Source of the DNA: CAYYJM01 sp964471755 | GTDB lineage: Bacteria > Planctomycetota > Planctomycetia > Gemmatales > Gemmataceae | Assembly (NCBI GenBank): GCA_964471755.1 | Contig: CAYYJM010000102.1 | Span: 1 to 20,069 of the forward strand | DNA: 20,069 nucleotides | Direction of reading: 5' to 3' | Shown here: in pieces, positions 13,206-20,069 of the stretch | Numbering within the stretch: the first letter of the stretch is position 1 | Layout: each line of letters begins with the position of its first letter | The notes under the pieces: model-generated | What the model was told of the DNA's origin: nothing | Databases searched by the model: none | The model's input: the letters and a program-made list of their open reading frames with translations, nothing else | Translations under genes and position numbers: made by a program

Positions 13206-14486
13206 ATGACCGACCTGGCACGATTCGAGGCTGAGGCGCGATCCCTCGACGCGGCCGATCCGCTGGCGTCCTTTCGCCAGCGCTTCTACTGTCAGCCAGG
13301 CGTCATCTACCTCGACGGCAACTCGCTCGGCCTGCTGTCGCGCGATGCCGAGGCCGCCGTCCTGCACACCCTGGAGACCTGGAAGACCCGGGCCATCGAG
13401 GGCTATTCCGGCCCACCCGAGGAAAGCTGGTTCTGCACCGGCGAGGAACTCGGAGCCCGCTTCGCTCCGCTCGTCGGAGCCGAGCCGGACGAGGTCGTCG
13501 TCACCGGGACGACGATCGTCAACCTGCACGCCCTGCTCGCCACGTTCTTTCGACCTCACGGCCGACGCCGCAAGCTCCTGGCCACGGCCCTCGATTTTCC
13601 CTCCGACATCCACGCTCTTCAAAGTCAACTCCGCCTGCACGGCCTCGATCCCGATGCGAACCTCGTCCGCGTTCCGTCCCGGGATAACCGCACGATCGAG
13701 GAAGATGACCTCATCGCGGCGCTGACCGACGAGGTCGCCGTCGCCGTGCTGCCGGGCGTGCTGTACCGTTCGGGCCAACTCCTCGACCTGGAGCGGCTCA
13801 CGCGAGCGGCTCATGAACGCGGCGTGATCGTCGGCTTCGACTGCTCCCATTCCGTCGGCGCGGTGCCGCATCGTTTCTCCGAGTGGGGCGTCGATTTCGC
13901 CGTCTGGTGCAGCTACAAGTATCTGAACGCCGGCCCCGGAGCGGTGGCGGCTCTGTACGTCGCGCGGCGGCATCATCCGCGCGGCCCCGGCCTGGCCGGC
14001 TGGTGGGGCCACGACAAGGCGACACAATTCGACATGGCCCACACGTTCACGCCGGCTGGTTCCGCAGGCGCATGGCAGATCAGCAGCAACGCCCAGCTCG
14101 CCGCCGCACCGCTGCGGGCGTCCCTGGCGATGTTCCACGAGGCCGGCCTGGATCGCCTGCGCGAGAAGTCCCTGCGCCAGACTGACTTCCTGATGCGTCT
14201 GCTCGATCGACTGCCGGAGTACCACATCGGCACGCCGCGTGAGCCGGCTCGACGTGGCGGTCATGTCGCCGTCGAGCATCCGACCGAGGCGGCCCGCATC
14301 TGCAAGGTTCTGAAGCGTACCTTCCGCGTCGTGCCGGACCTGCGGCCGCCGAATGTCATCCGCCTGGCACCGGTGCCGCTCTACACGACGTTTCACGAGA
14401 TCTGGACGGCCGCGACGTACCTGGAGCGTATCGTTGCCGAGCGGCTGTACGAGCAGGTCGAACCGGGCCGGGATCTGGTGGCGTAA
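13206..14486 (+). CDS. kynU: Kynureninase
   Basis: This 426-residue PLP enzyme cleaves kynurenine to anthranilate and alanine (or 3-hydroxykynurenine to 3-hydroxyanthranilate). Family blocks are present: IYLDGNSLGLLSR near the N-terminus, the SWF substrate loop, DFPSDIHALQSQ, VLPGVLYRSGQ, the cofactor Asp in VGFDCSHSVG, and the Schiff-base Lys238 in WCSYKYLNAGPG. QISSNAQ and HVAVEHP follow near the C-terminus. The start is preceded by GGAAGGAAGG. Length equals the usual 410-460 residues. It acts after kynA (11372) and formamidase, which is absent here. It converges with the methyltransferase gene 19 bp downstream. Confidence 0.95.
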   Translation: MTDLARFEAEARSLDAADPLASFRQRFYCQPGVIYLDGNSLGLLSRDAEAAVLHTLETWKTRAIEGYSGPPEESWFCTGEELGARFAPLVGAEPDEVVVTGTTIVNLHALLATFFRPHGRRRKLLATALDFPSDIHALQSQLRLHGLDPDANLVRVPSRDNRTIEEDDLIAALTDEVAVAVLPGVLYRSGQLLDLERLTRAAHERGVIVGFDCSHSVGAVPHRFSEWGVDFAVWCSYKYLNAGPGAVAALYVARRHHPRGPGLAGWWGHDKATQFDMAHTFTPAGSAGAWQISSNAQLAAAPLRASLAMFHEAGLDRLREKSLRQTDFLMRLLDRLPEYHIGTPREPARRGGHVAVEHPTEAARICKVLKRTFRVVPDLRPPNVIRLAPVPLYTTFHEIWTAATYLERIVAERLYEQVEPGRDLVA

Positions 14487-14505
14487 GAGAGTCTCAGGCC
14501 TGGAC

Positions 14506-15345
14506 TCACGCTCCGCCGCCTCCGAACCGCAGATGCACCGTCGTCGGCAGCAGGTTCCGCAGCCACGGCACCCAGCGGACCACCGGCAGAAACACGCCAT
14601 AGAGGAAGCCCCGACCGCCGGTCCACGGATACTCACGCAGCTCGGTGACGTTCGGGTGCCAGCTCTGGATCGTCGGCACCTCGTCACGGTTCAGGCCCCA
14701 GGGCATCACCGGGACGGTGTAGTCCGGCGTTCGCCGCCAGCCGCGCTGCGTCATCCGCACGAACCAGCGTGGCACCACGTCGAAGGCCATCTCGCTGCCC
14801 GGAAAGCGCTCGGCAATCCCGGCGATGAGCCGACGCACGTCCTCCGGCTTGAAGTACATCAGCAGGCCGGCCGCCGTCACGAAGATCGGCTCGCCGACTG
14901 GCACCGCGTCCATCCAGCGGAAATCGAGGGCCGAGCAGGCCAGGTTTCGTCGCCGCTCCGTCTCGGGCAGGAAGCGTTCACGGATGGCGATCGCCTCCGG
15001 CAGATCGACGGCCAGCCAGCGAAGCGTGCCGTTATCGACCCGGCAGACCTGCGTTTCGAGCCCCGCGCCGAGGGCGACGGTCTGGCCGCGCGGATGCCGA
15101 CTGAGCCAGTCGCGCAGGAGCCCATCGATCATCGTCGCCCGGAGGATGTGGCCGTAGTCCGACGCGCCGAAATGGCCCGCATAGTCGTAGTCGAGAGCGT
15201 CGGCGATGCGAACGGTTTCGGGATCATGAAAGCGAGCGTCCGGTCGGCGGGCCTCGGTCGCTCGATTGTAGAGAGGCCAGAGCATCGTTTCGGGCACGCC
15301 GGTCAGCTGCGGAACCACGCGCGGCACGGTTGAGGTCGCGGACAT
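14506..15345 (-). CDS. SAM-dependent methyltransferase, TcmP/LCM family
   Basis: This 279-residue protein resembles the leucine carboxyl methyltransferase/TcmP group of O-methyltransferases. Visible features are the opening TMLWPLYNRATEARRPDARF, the DYGHILRATMIDGLLRDWL helix, motif I TVALGAGLETQVCRVD, the acidic WLAVDLPEAIAIRE strand-helix, CSALDFRWMDAV, and the VTAAGLLMYFKPEDV segment. This family transfers a methyl group to carboxyl or hydroxyl groups of proteins or polyketides; the acceptor here is unknown. The ATG at 15345 is preceded by GAAGGAGAAG. No biosynthetic cluster surrounds it, so it is probably a stand-alone enzyme. Confidence 0.85.
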   Translation of the reverse strand: MSATSTVPRVVPQLTGVPETMLWPLYNRATEARRPDARFHDPETVRIADALDYDYAGHFGASDYGHILRATMIDGLLRDWLSRHPRGQTVALGAGLETQVCRVDNGTLRWLAVDLPEAIAIRERFLPETERRRNLACSALDFRWMDAVPVGEPIFVTAAGLLMYFKPEDVRRLIAGIAERFPGSEMAFDVVPRWFVRMTQRGWRRTPDYTVPVMPWGLNRDEVPTIQSWHPNVTELREYPWTGGRGFLYGVFLPVVRWVPWLRNLLPTTVHLRFGGGGA

Positions 15346-15478
15346 CCATTCTTCTCCTTCACCGACAGGAGCGGGCGGACCGTCTGATCCATTATAGCTC
15401 GGTCGGCCGCGAGAATTTTCATGCCGGACGCGGTCGGGGGCGCATCATAATCAGGGAAGATCCCCGTGGAGGTGGTGC

Positions 15479-16648
15479 ATGCCCGGAGCGCTGAACGATC
15501 TGGCGGCCCGCGTGACGCAGCGACTGGCCGGCGAGGCCCTGCGCGACCTCGCCGACGATCAGTTGCTCGACCGCTTCCTGGCCGGTGAGCAGACCGCCTT
15601 CACGATTCTGGTCGAACGACATGCCGCGCTGGTGCTGGCGGTCTGTCGGCGCACGCTCGGCCAGACGCAGGATGCCGAGGACGCCTTCCAGAGTACGTTC
15701 TTGATCCTGGCTCGGCGAGCGCAGTCGATCCGCGGGGAGGCGTGCATTCGCGGCTGGCTCTATCGCGTCGCCTGGCAGGTGTCGCGCCGCCTCCGGCAGC
15801 AGACGGCCCGGCGGCGCGAGCTGGAACAGGCCGCCAGTCGGATCGACGCGGTTCCCGCCAGTCAGGAAGTCTCCTGGCGCGAGGGACTGGCCCGCATCGA
15901 CGAGGAACTCGACGCTCTGCCGGCGAAGTATCGGCAGGTTCTGCTGGCGTGCTGCCTGGAGGGGAAAAGCCGGGACGAGGTCGGTCAGGAACTGGGGCTG
16001 TCTGCGGGCCAGGTCAAGGGCCTGCTCGAACGGGCGCGGGAACTGTTACGTCAACGGCTCGGCCGGCGTGGCGTCGTCGTGCCGGCCGGGATGCTCCTGC
16101 TTCTGCTGCAACCGGTTTCCGCCCAGGCGGCGACGGGCCCGCTCCTGGCGGCGACCACACAGGCGAGCCTGGCCTTCGCTGCCGGTCAGAGCCAGGCCAT
16201 CGCTCCCGCCGTCCTGATGCTGGCCGAGGGCTTTCTCTCCGCGCTGGCCCTGGCCCGGACGCTCTGGGCTGCGGGAATCGGCCTGATCCTGGCCCTGGTG
16301 ACAGCCGGGAGTCTCTGGATCGGCACCCGCCCCGAAACGGATAGGACCGCCACGGCCGAGACGCGCCCCGCGGCCGAGAAGCAGGGCGATCGCGGCTCGA
16401 CGCAGGTTCGCGGCCGGGTCAAGGGGATCGACCTTCCGGGTTCAAGCCTCACCCTGGTGATTCCTCGGGATGGAGGCATCGAGGAGGAACGCACGCTGTC
16501 GATCGAGCCGGGAGCGCTTCTTCGCATCGCCGGCCGATCGGTGCCGTTGACCGAGATCCAGGTGGGCGACGATGTTCGCGTCCGGCTCGATCCGGATCGT
16601 CGGCGGGTGGTCGAGTTGACCATCGCCAGGCCGGGGCGGAAGCGATAG
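15479..16648 (+). CDS. ECF-type RNA polymerase sigma factor with a membrane-anchored C-terminal extension
   Basis: This 389-residue protein begins with a typical ECF sigma core. Region 2 spans residues 25-110 (DRFLAGEQTAFTILVERHA, then DAEDAFQSTFLILARRA). Region 4 spans about 135-195 (LPAKYRQVLLACCLEGKS then a helix-turn-helix ending VKGLLERARELLRQRL). After residue 198 come a hydrophobic stretch (VPAGMLLLLLQPVS) and a second, better transmembrane segment at 264-282. A small beta-rich domain follows at about 316-385 (VRGRVKGIDLPGSSLTLV ... LTEIQVGDDVRVRL). This architecture is common in planctomycetes: the sigma would be tethered with its C-terminal domain on the outer side, which could act as a sensor or built-in anti-sigma. 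The start follows GGAGG. Target promoters are unknown. Confidence 0.9.
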   Translation: MPGALNDLAARVTQRLAGEALRDLADDQLLDRFLAGEQTAFTILVERHAALVLAVCRRTLGQTQDAEDAFQSTFLILARRAQSIRGEACIRGWLYRVAWQVSRRLRQQTARRRELEQAASRIDAVPASQEVSWREGLARIDEELDALPAKYRQVLLACCLEGKSRDEVGQELGLSAGQVKGLLERARELLRQRLGRRGVVVPAGMLLLLLQPVSAQAATGPLLAATTQASLAFAAGQSQAIAPAVLMLAEGFLSALALARTLWAAGIGLILALVTAGSLWIGTRPETDRTATAETRPAAEKQGDRGSTQVRGRVKGIDLPGSSLTLVIPRDGGIEEERTLSIEPGALLRIAGRSVPLTEIQVGDDVRVRLDPDRRRVVELTIARPGRKR

Positions 16649-17962
16649 TCACTTCTTCGGTCGTTCGTCGATCAGCTTCTTCCAGGCCTGGATGGCCCGG
16701 TCGCGGCTGGCCTCATCGGCGGTGGCGTCGAAGCCGAGTTTCTTGCCCTCGGGCAGGCGACGCTCCAGGTGCCAGCGGGCCAGCTCGCGGATGGCCGTCC
16801 GTGGATGGCGCAGGTAGGCCAGCAGGGTCGCGTACGTCTCGGCCTGCTCCGGATCGAAGGGATTGTGCAGCAGTTGCAGGTAGGCCTCGGCCGTTGCTTC
16901 GGGGTAGTTCAGCGAACCGGTCAGCACCTGGTAGAGGGCGACGTCCCGGCCGGGCATCTCGCCGATGTGATGGCGGAGCGCGACGATGGCCACATCGCGC
17001 ACCTCCGGCCAGCGGGCGAGTTCGACGGCACCGACGACCCGGACGAGTTCTTCCAGCGCTGCCAGGGAGAGAACGGCGAACTGGCGGCAGAGGACGGCCC
17101 GGGTCTGGTTTTTGTCCTGGGCCGAGTCGGCGATCAGCGCGAGCAGGGCCTCGAGGGGAGCGCGGCCTTTCCGTGCGGTCTCGTAGCGCTGGAGAACCTC
17201 GGCGAAGACCTTGCGGCCGGGCGTCGTTTCCGTCACCCAGTCGGGCAGTTTCTCCACCTGCTGGGGGCTGCCGGGTCCGCTCTCGCTGTCCCAGATCAGG
17301 CTCGCAGGGCCGGGCGGGGCGTTCAGCGCGTACTGATAGCTGTCCGTCTGCAACTCGACCCGTCCCTTGAGGACCAGCACATTGAGGAGGCTGGTCGGGG
17401 CGACGTTGGCCTTTGGCAGGAGCGCGAAGGGGACGCCGCGTTGCCAGCGGCCGTGGATCTCCAGGGCGACGCTGTCGCCGGCGGCGGCGAAGGTCAGCTG
17501 GATCGCGCCGATCTCTGGTGGCCGGGTTCGTTCGGCGACGAGGCCAGGCAGCCGGACCCAGACCTTGACCGGGCCGGCCTTCTTGTTGGTGAGGAGGATG
17601 CGACCACAGACGAGGGTCAGGTCGAGATCGAAGGCCCGGCTGTCGTGCAGGACGACCTCGCTCTGGAAGCCGGCGAACGGGGAGAACTGGGGCACGTTAC
17701 CCCACAGGGTCACGGCGAGCTTGCCGTTCTGCGTCTCGACGACGGCCTGGGTGCCGGGCAGCGCGAGGAGGCGATCGCGGGTGGCGATCTCGGCACCGGG
17801 TTCGGCAAACTGCCAGGGTCGATCTGGACGGGTGCGTGTCAGGAGCATGCCTTCGGGAGAGAGGTTCTTCCCGACTGGCACGCGGGGTTCCGGTCCCGGC
17901 TGCGCGGTCGTTGTCCCTGTCAGGATGAGCAATACGCCGATCGCCTGCCATGCACGAGCCAT
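16649..17962 (-). CDS. Secreted protein with FecR-like N-terminal region and helical C-terminus
   Basis: This 437-residue protein starts at ATG 17962, preceded by GGGAGGAC, with a signal peptide (AWQAIGVLLILTGTTTAQ). Residues 50-250 are beta-rich and read like a FecR-type scaffold (LLALPGTQAVVETQNGKLAV, LLNVLVLKGRVEL). From about 280 on, the chain is helical with HEAT-like spacing (VRDVAIVALRHHIGE, LAYLRHPRTAIRELARWHLE). Similar proteins in planctomycetes are often of unknown function. Its stop abuts the sigma-factor stop with no base between them, and it faces the sigma gene tail-to-tail. A role as a partner of the sigma is an inference from position only. A longer upstream frame runs into the tRNA region and is rejected. 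Confidence 0.7.
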   Translation of the reverse strand: MARAWQAIGVLLILTGTTTAQPGPEPRVPVGKNLSPEGMLLTRTRPDRPWQFAEPGAEIATRDRLLALPGTQAVVETQNGKLAVTLWGNVPQFSPFAGFQSEVVLHDSRAFDLDLTLVCGRILLTNKKAGPVKVWVRLPGLVAERTRPPEIGAIQLTFAAAGDSVALEIHGRWQRGVPFALLPKANVAPTSLLNVLVLKGRVELQTDSYQYALNAPPGPASLIWDSESGPGSPQQVEKLPDWVTETTPGRKVFAEVLQRYETARKGRAPLEALLALIADSAQDKNQTRAVLCRQFAVLSLAALEELVRVVGAVELARWPEVRDVAIVALRHHIGEMPGRDVALYQVLTGSLNYPEATAEAYLQLLHNPFDPEQAETYATLLAYLRHPRTAIRELARWHLERRLPEGKKLGFDATADEASRDRAIQAWKKLIDERPKK

Positions 17963-18057
17963 GCGTCCTCCCGTCGATCCATCGGGTCCGCCCTGGCAAA
18001 AAGGCCCGGGCCTCCTTGACAGGGTAGGAACCGGCCGATAGGATTCCATACAGAGTT

Positions 18058-18130
18058 GGCCCCATCGTCTAGTGGCCTAGGACACAGCCCTCTCAAGGCT
18101 GGGACAGGGGTTCGAGTCCCCTTGGGGTCA
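18058..18130 (+). tRNA. trnE: tRNA-Glu (anticodon CTC)
   Basis: The 73-nt sequence folds as a cloverleaf. The acceptor GGCCCCA pairs with TGGGGTC, and the discriminator is A at 18130. The D arm reads GTCTAGTGGCCTAGGAC. The anticodon arm is CAGCC-CTCTCAA-GGCTG with anticodon CTC, which reads GAG (Glu). The T arm reads AGGGG-TTCGAGT-CCCCT. The sequence follows the bacterial tRNA-Glu pattern closely. CCA is not encoded (the next bases are TCGG) and must be added by nucleotidyltransferase. Confidence 0.97.
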
Positions 18131-18138
18131 TCGGTAAA

Positions 18139-18184
18139 CCACAGACCACCAACCCACGCGGGTCGGTGGTCTGTGGCATTTTCA
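18139..18184 (+). terminator. Hairpin between tRNA-Glu and mog, probable terminator
   Basis: CCACAGACCACC (18139-18150) is perfectly repeated in inverse at 18165-18176. A small ACCC/GGGT pairing sits in its loop, and CATTTTC follows. It begins 8 bp after the tRNA and ends 29 bp before mog. It probably stops tRNA transcription, though the T-run is short. Confidence 0.55.
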
Positions 18185-18205
18185 CGAAGACCGGAGAACG
18201 CCACG

Positions 18206-18742
18206 ATGAGCAATGTCCCGGTTCGCATCGGCATCGTGACCGTCTCGGACCGCGCCAGTCAGGGCATCTACGAGGATCGGGGCGGCCCGGCCATTCGCGA
18301 GTGCCTGACCGAGATCCTCACCTGTCCCTGGGAGGCGGTGCCGCGACTGATTCCTGACGAACGCGACGTGATCGAGGCGACGCTCCGGGAACTATGCGAC
18401 ACCGAAGGCTGCTGCCTAGTCGTGACGACGGGCGGCACGGGGCCGGCACGGCGTGACGTGACGCCGGAGGCGACCGAGGCCGTTTGCGACAAGCTCCTGG
18501 ACGGCTTCGGCGAATTGATGCGAGCCGTGTCGCTGCGGGTGGTGCCGACGGCGATTCTGTCGCGGCAGATCGCCGGCATTCGGGGCCGATCGCTGATCGT
18601 CAATCTGCCGGGCAAGCCGAGTGCCATTCGAGATTGTCTGCTGGCCGTGTTCCCGGCCATCCCGTATTGCATCGATCTGGTCGAGGGGCCGTTTCTGACG
18701 ACGAACGAGACGGTGGTGAAGGCGTTTCGGCCAAAGGGGTAA
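18206..18742 (+). CDS. mog: Molybdopterin adenylyltransferase (MogA/MoaB family)
   Basis: A 178-residue cytoplasmic protein. The enzyme adenylylates molybdopterin, priming it for molybdate insertion in molybdenum cofactor synthesis. Family motifs are clear: RIGIVTVSDRASQGIYEDRGGPAI at 7-30, the molybdopterin-binding GGTGPARRDVTPEAT at 76-90, and NLPGKPSAIRDCL later. The RD-TPEA form is typical of Mog; related MoaB proteins cannot be wholly excluded. The ATG at 18206 follows CGGAGAAC. It lies between tRNA-Glu and a palindrome that begins on the base after its stop codon. No other molybdenum-cofactor gene is in the window. Confidence 0.92.
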   Translation: MSNVPVRIGIVTVSDRASQGIYEDRGGPAIRECLTEILTCPWEAVPRLIPDERDVIEATLRELCDTEGCCLVVTTGGTGPARRDVTPEATEAVCDKLLDGFGELMRAVSLRVVPTAILSRQIAGIRGRSLIVNLPGKPSAIRDCLLAVFPAIPYCIDLVEGPFLTTNETVVKAFRPKG

Positions 18743-18829
18743 CCTGGCGAGCGTGGGGCGTCAGCCCCATGACTGCCGGCACGTTCCGGAAAGGAAAACT
18801 CATGGGGCTGACGCCCCACGCTCGCCAGG
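18743..18829. repeat. 30-bp perfect inverted repeat filling the mog/P-II gap
   Basis: The arms 18743-18772 and 18800-18829 are exact reverse complements, with a 27-nt loop. Each arm contains its own smaller palindrome (TGGGGC-GTCA-GCCCCA in the left arm). It starts directly after the mog stop and ends 8 bp before the P-II ATG; the last bases of the right arm are part of that gene's Shine-Dalgarno region. Confidence 0.95.
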
Positions 18830-18837
18830 GAGAATCC

Positions 18838-19155
18838 ATGAAACTTCTGACCCTGGTCGTCCGGCCCTACCGGGCCGAGGCCGTCCTGCAAGGACTGGCC
18901 GAGCTGGGCCTGGCTGACTGCTGCACCATAACCGAGGCCAAGGGCTACAGCCGACAGAAGGGCTACCTCAATCGCTACGTCGGCAGCGAATACAGCATGG
19001 CCTTCCTGCCGAAGGTCGAACTCAGCCTCGCCATCCCGGATGATCGCTACGAGGAGGTCGCCGACCGCGTCACGCGCATCGCCCGCACCGGCCGCATGGG
19101 CGATGGCAAGCTCTTCGTCGTGCCGCTGGCCCACGAGGAGCCGCTGGAGTTTTAG
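18838..19155 (+). CDS. P-II family signal protein with shortened C-terminus
   Basis: A 105-residue protein of the P-II family, which senses ATP/ADP and 2-oxoglutarate and controls partner enzymes or transporters, classically of nitrogen metabolism. Family features are visible: the N-terminal strand MKLLTLVVRPYR, ITEAKGYSRQKGY, the T-loop YVGSEYSMAFLPKVEL with Tyr52 at the place of the classic modified Tyr51, and the B-loop TGRMGDGKLFVVPL. The end is LAHEEPLEF; the usual RTGE segment with the C-loop is missing, so it is about 7 residues shorter than classical GlnB and nucleotide handling may differ. The ATG follows GGGAGA at the edge of the palindrome. No amt or glnA gene is close. It could be a non-canonical P-II. 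Confidence 0.9.
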   Translation: MKLLTLVVRPYRAEAVLQGLAELGLADCCTITEAKGYSRQKGYLNRYVGSEYSMAFLPKVELSLAIPDDRYEEVADRVTRIARTGRMGDGKLFVVPLAHEEPLEF

Positions 19156-19182
19156 ACCACGGCCCATGTGCCAACAACCAGA

Positions 19183-19211
19183 GTGACACGACCGGCCCGA
19201 CGCGGTATCCT
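19183..19211 (+). promoter_or_regulatory. Candidate promoter of the YgiQ-family gene
   Basis: GTGACA (5 of 6 to TTGACA) and TATCCT (4 of 6 to TATAAT) are separated by exactly 17 bp. It lies after the P-II stop and ends 38 bp before the chosen GTG start. Confidence 0.45.
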
Positions 19212-19248
19212 GAGAAGATGACTGTTCGCTTCCCACGAGTCCGACACC

Positions 19249-20069
19249 GTGAGCCGTGATCGCACCCCCTTGAGCCTGCCGATGCTCCACGAGCAGCCGT
19301 CGCCGCTCGCACCGACGACGGCCGACGAGCTGCGTGCCCGCGGTTGGGACGCCGTCGATGTCGTCCTCGTTACCGGCGATGCCTACGTCGATCATCCCAG
19401 CTTCGCCATGGCGATCCTGACGCGCGTCCTGGAGGCCGACGGCTACCGCGTCGCCGTCCTGAGCCAGCCGGACTGGCGGTCGTGCGAACCCTGGCGGCAG
19501 TTCGGTCGGCCACGCCTGTTCTTCGGCATCTCGGCCGGCAACATGGACTCGATGATCAACCACTACACCGCCAACAAGAAGGTCCGCAACGACGACGCGT
19601 ACTCGCCTGGCGGACGCATCGGTCTGCGGCCCGATCGCGCCACCCTCTCCTACTGTCAGCGAGCCCGCGAGGCGTTTCCCGGCGTGCCGGTCATCGCCGG
19701 CGGTGTCGAGGCATCGCTCCGCCGACTGGCCCATTACGACTACTGGAGCGACACCGTCCGCCGATCGATTCTGCTCGACAGCAAGGCCGACCTCGTCGTT
19801 TACGGCATGGGCGAAACTCCGATCCGCGAGATCGCTCGTCGGCTGCGGGCCGGCGAGACGGTCAAGCAACTGCGCGACCTGCGCGGCGTCGCCTACGTCC
19901 TGGGAGCGAGCGAGACGCCCCCCGATGGCGATCACGTCGAGGTGCTGCCCACCTTCGAGGCCGTCGCGGCCGACAAGCCGACCTTCGCCGAGGCGACACG
20001 GATCATCCCCCAGAATACCAACCCGGTCAACGCGAAGACGCTCGCCCAGTATCACGACCGCCAGGCCGC
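19249..20069 (+). CDS. YgiQ-family radical SAM protein, N-terminal part (runs off the window)
   Basis: The plus strand is open from a stop at 19219 to the window edge (273 codons from the chosen GTG at 19249). The protein has the YgiQ N-terminal domain: WDAVDVVLVTGDAYVDHPSF, ILTRVLEADGYRVAVLSQPDW, LFFGISAGNMDSMINHYTA, NDDAYSPGGRIGLRPDRA, and PVIAGGVEASLRRLAHYDYW. In this family the radical-SAM CxxxCxxC cluster comes later, beyond the window, so catalysis cannot be checked. The family's function is not established. The GTG start gives the typical leader before PTTADELRARGW; no strong Shine-Dalgarno is seen, and an ATG at 19282 is an alternative. It may have its own promoter after the P-II gene. 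Confidence 0.88.
   Translation, partial: MSRDRTPLSLPMLHEQPSPLAPTTADELRARGWDAVDVVLVTGDAYVDHPSFAMAILTRVLEADGYRVAVLSQPDWRSCEPWRQFGRPRLFFGISAGNMDSMINHYTANKKVRNDDAYSPGGRIGLRPDRATLSYCQRAREAFPGVPVIAGGVEASLRRLAHYDYWSDTVRRSILLDSKADLVVYGMGETPIREIARRLRAGETVKQLRDLRGVAYVLGASETPPDGDHVEVLPTFEAVAADKPTFAEATRIIPQNTNPVNAKTLAQYHDRQA

Noticed and set aside
18058..18130. tRNA-Glu as an integration site for a mobile element
   Set aside because: I see no duplication of the tRNA 3' end and no integrase gene in the window; housekeeping-type genes follow.
18743..18829. Small proteins coded by the mog/P-II palindrome
   Set aside because: Frames through the arms give similar peptides on both strands only because the sequence is palindromic; no ribosome-binding site or domain supports them.

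Overview
The window looks like a draft-assembly fragment of a GC-rich planctomycete, most likely of the Gemmataceae type. This rests on gene content, not on a database search. The pointers are an ECF sigma factor with a membrane-spanning C-terminal extension, a DUF4058 protein, a redoxin gene near a cytochrome c/copper-monooxygenase gene, small retropepsin-like proteins paired with DUF5678-like partners, and large intergenic palindromes. Three runs of exactly 10 N (2658-2667, 8646-8655, 9216-9225) are scaffold gaps, each inside a gene.

Layout. 1-4244: the 5' part of an FHA-domain gene (-), an intergenic stretch, an orphan solute-binding lipoprotein (+), and a two-gene XRE regulator/MFS exporter operon (-). 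The operon is followed by a 209-bp MITE-like palindromic element. 4245-7483: redoxin (+), SGNH hydrolase (-), and cytochrome c/copper monooxygenase-like protein (+). The two plus-strand genes share an AGTGTAACGC motif upstream. 7484-8878 (-): a palindrome, a remnant of a retropepsin-like gene, its small partner gene, and a secreted serine esterase. 9093-11236: a secreted peptidylarginine-deiminase-like enzyme (+) tail-to-tail with DUF4058 (-). 11372-14486: tryptophan 2,3-dioxygenase kynA (+) and kynureninase kynU (+), separated by an opposite-strand retropepsin/DUF5678-like pair. 14506-17962: a TcmP/LCM-type methyltransferase (-), the ECF sigma factor (+) and a secreted FecR-like protein (-). 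18058-20069 (+): tRNA-Glu(CTC), a hairpin, mog, a 30-bp-arm palindrome, a short P-II protein and the N-terminal part of a YgiQ-family radical SAM protein.

Most transcription units are one or two genes long and alternate strands. Six convergent junctions are at most 19 bp apart or overlap. KynA and KynU belong to one pathway (tryptophan to anthranilate or 3-hydroxyanthranilate). The redoxin and the cytochrome/copper protein are probably functionally linked. The most interesting items are the recurrent retropepsin/DUF5678-like pair (one intact, one decayed), the secreted deiminase with an Ig-like C-terminus, the shared AGTGTAACGC motif, and the palindromic elements. I found no CRISPR array, complete insertion sequence or prophage.
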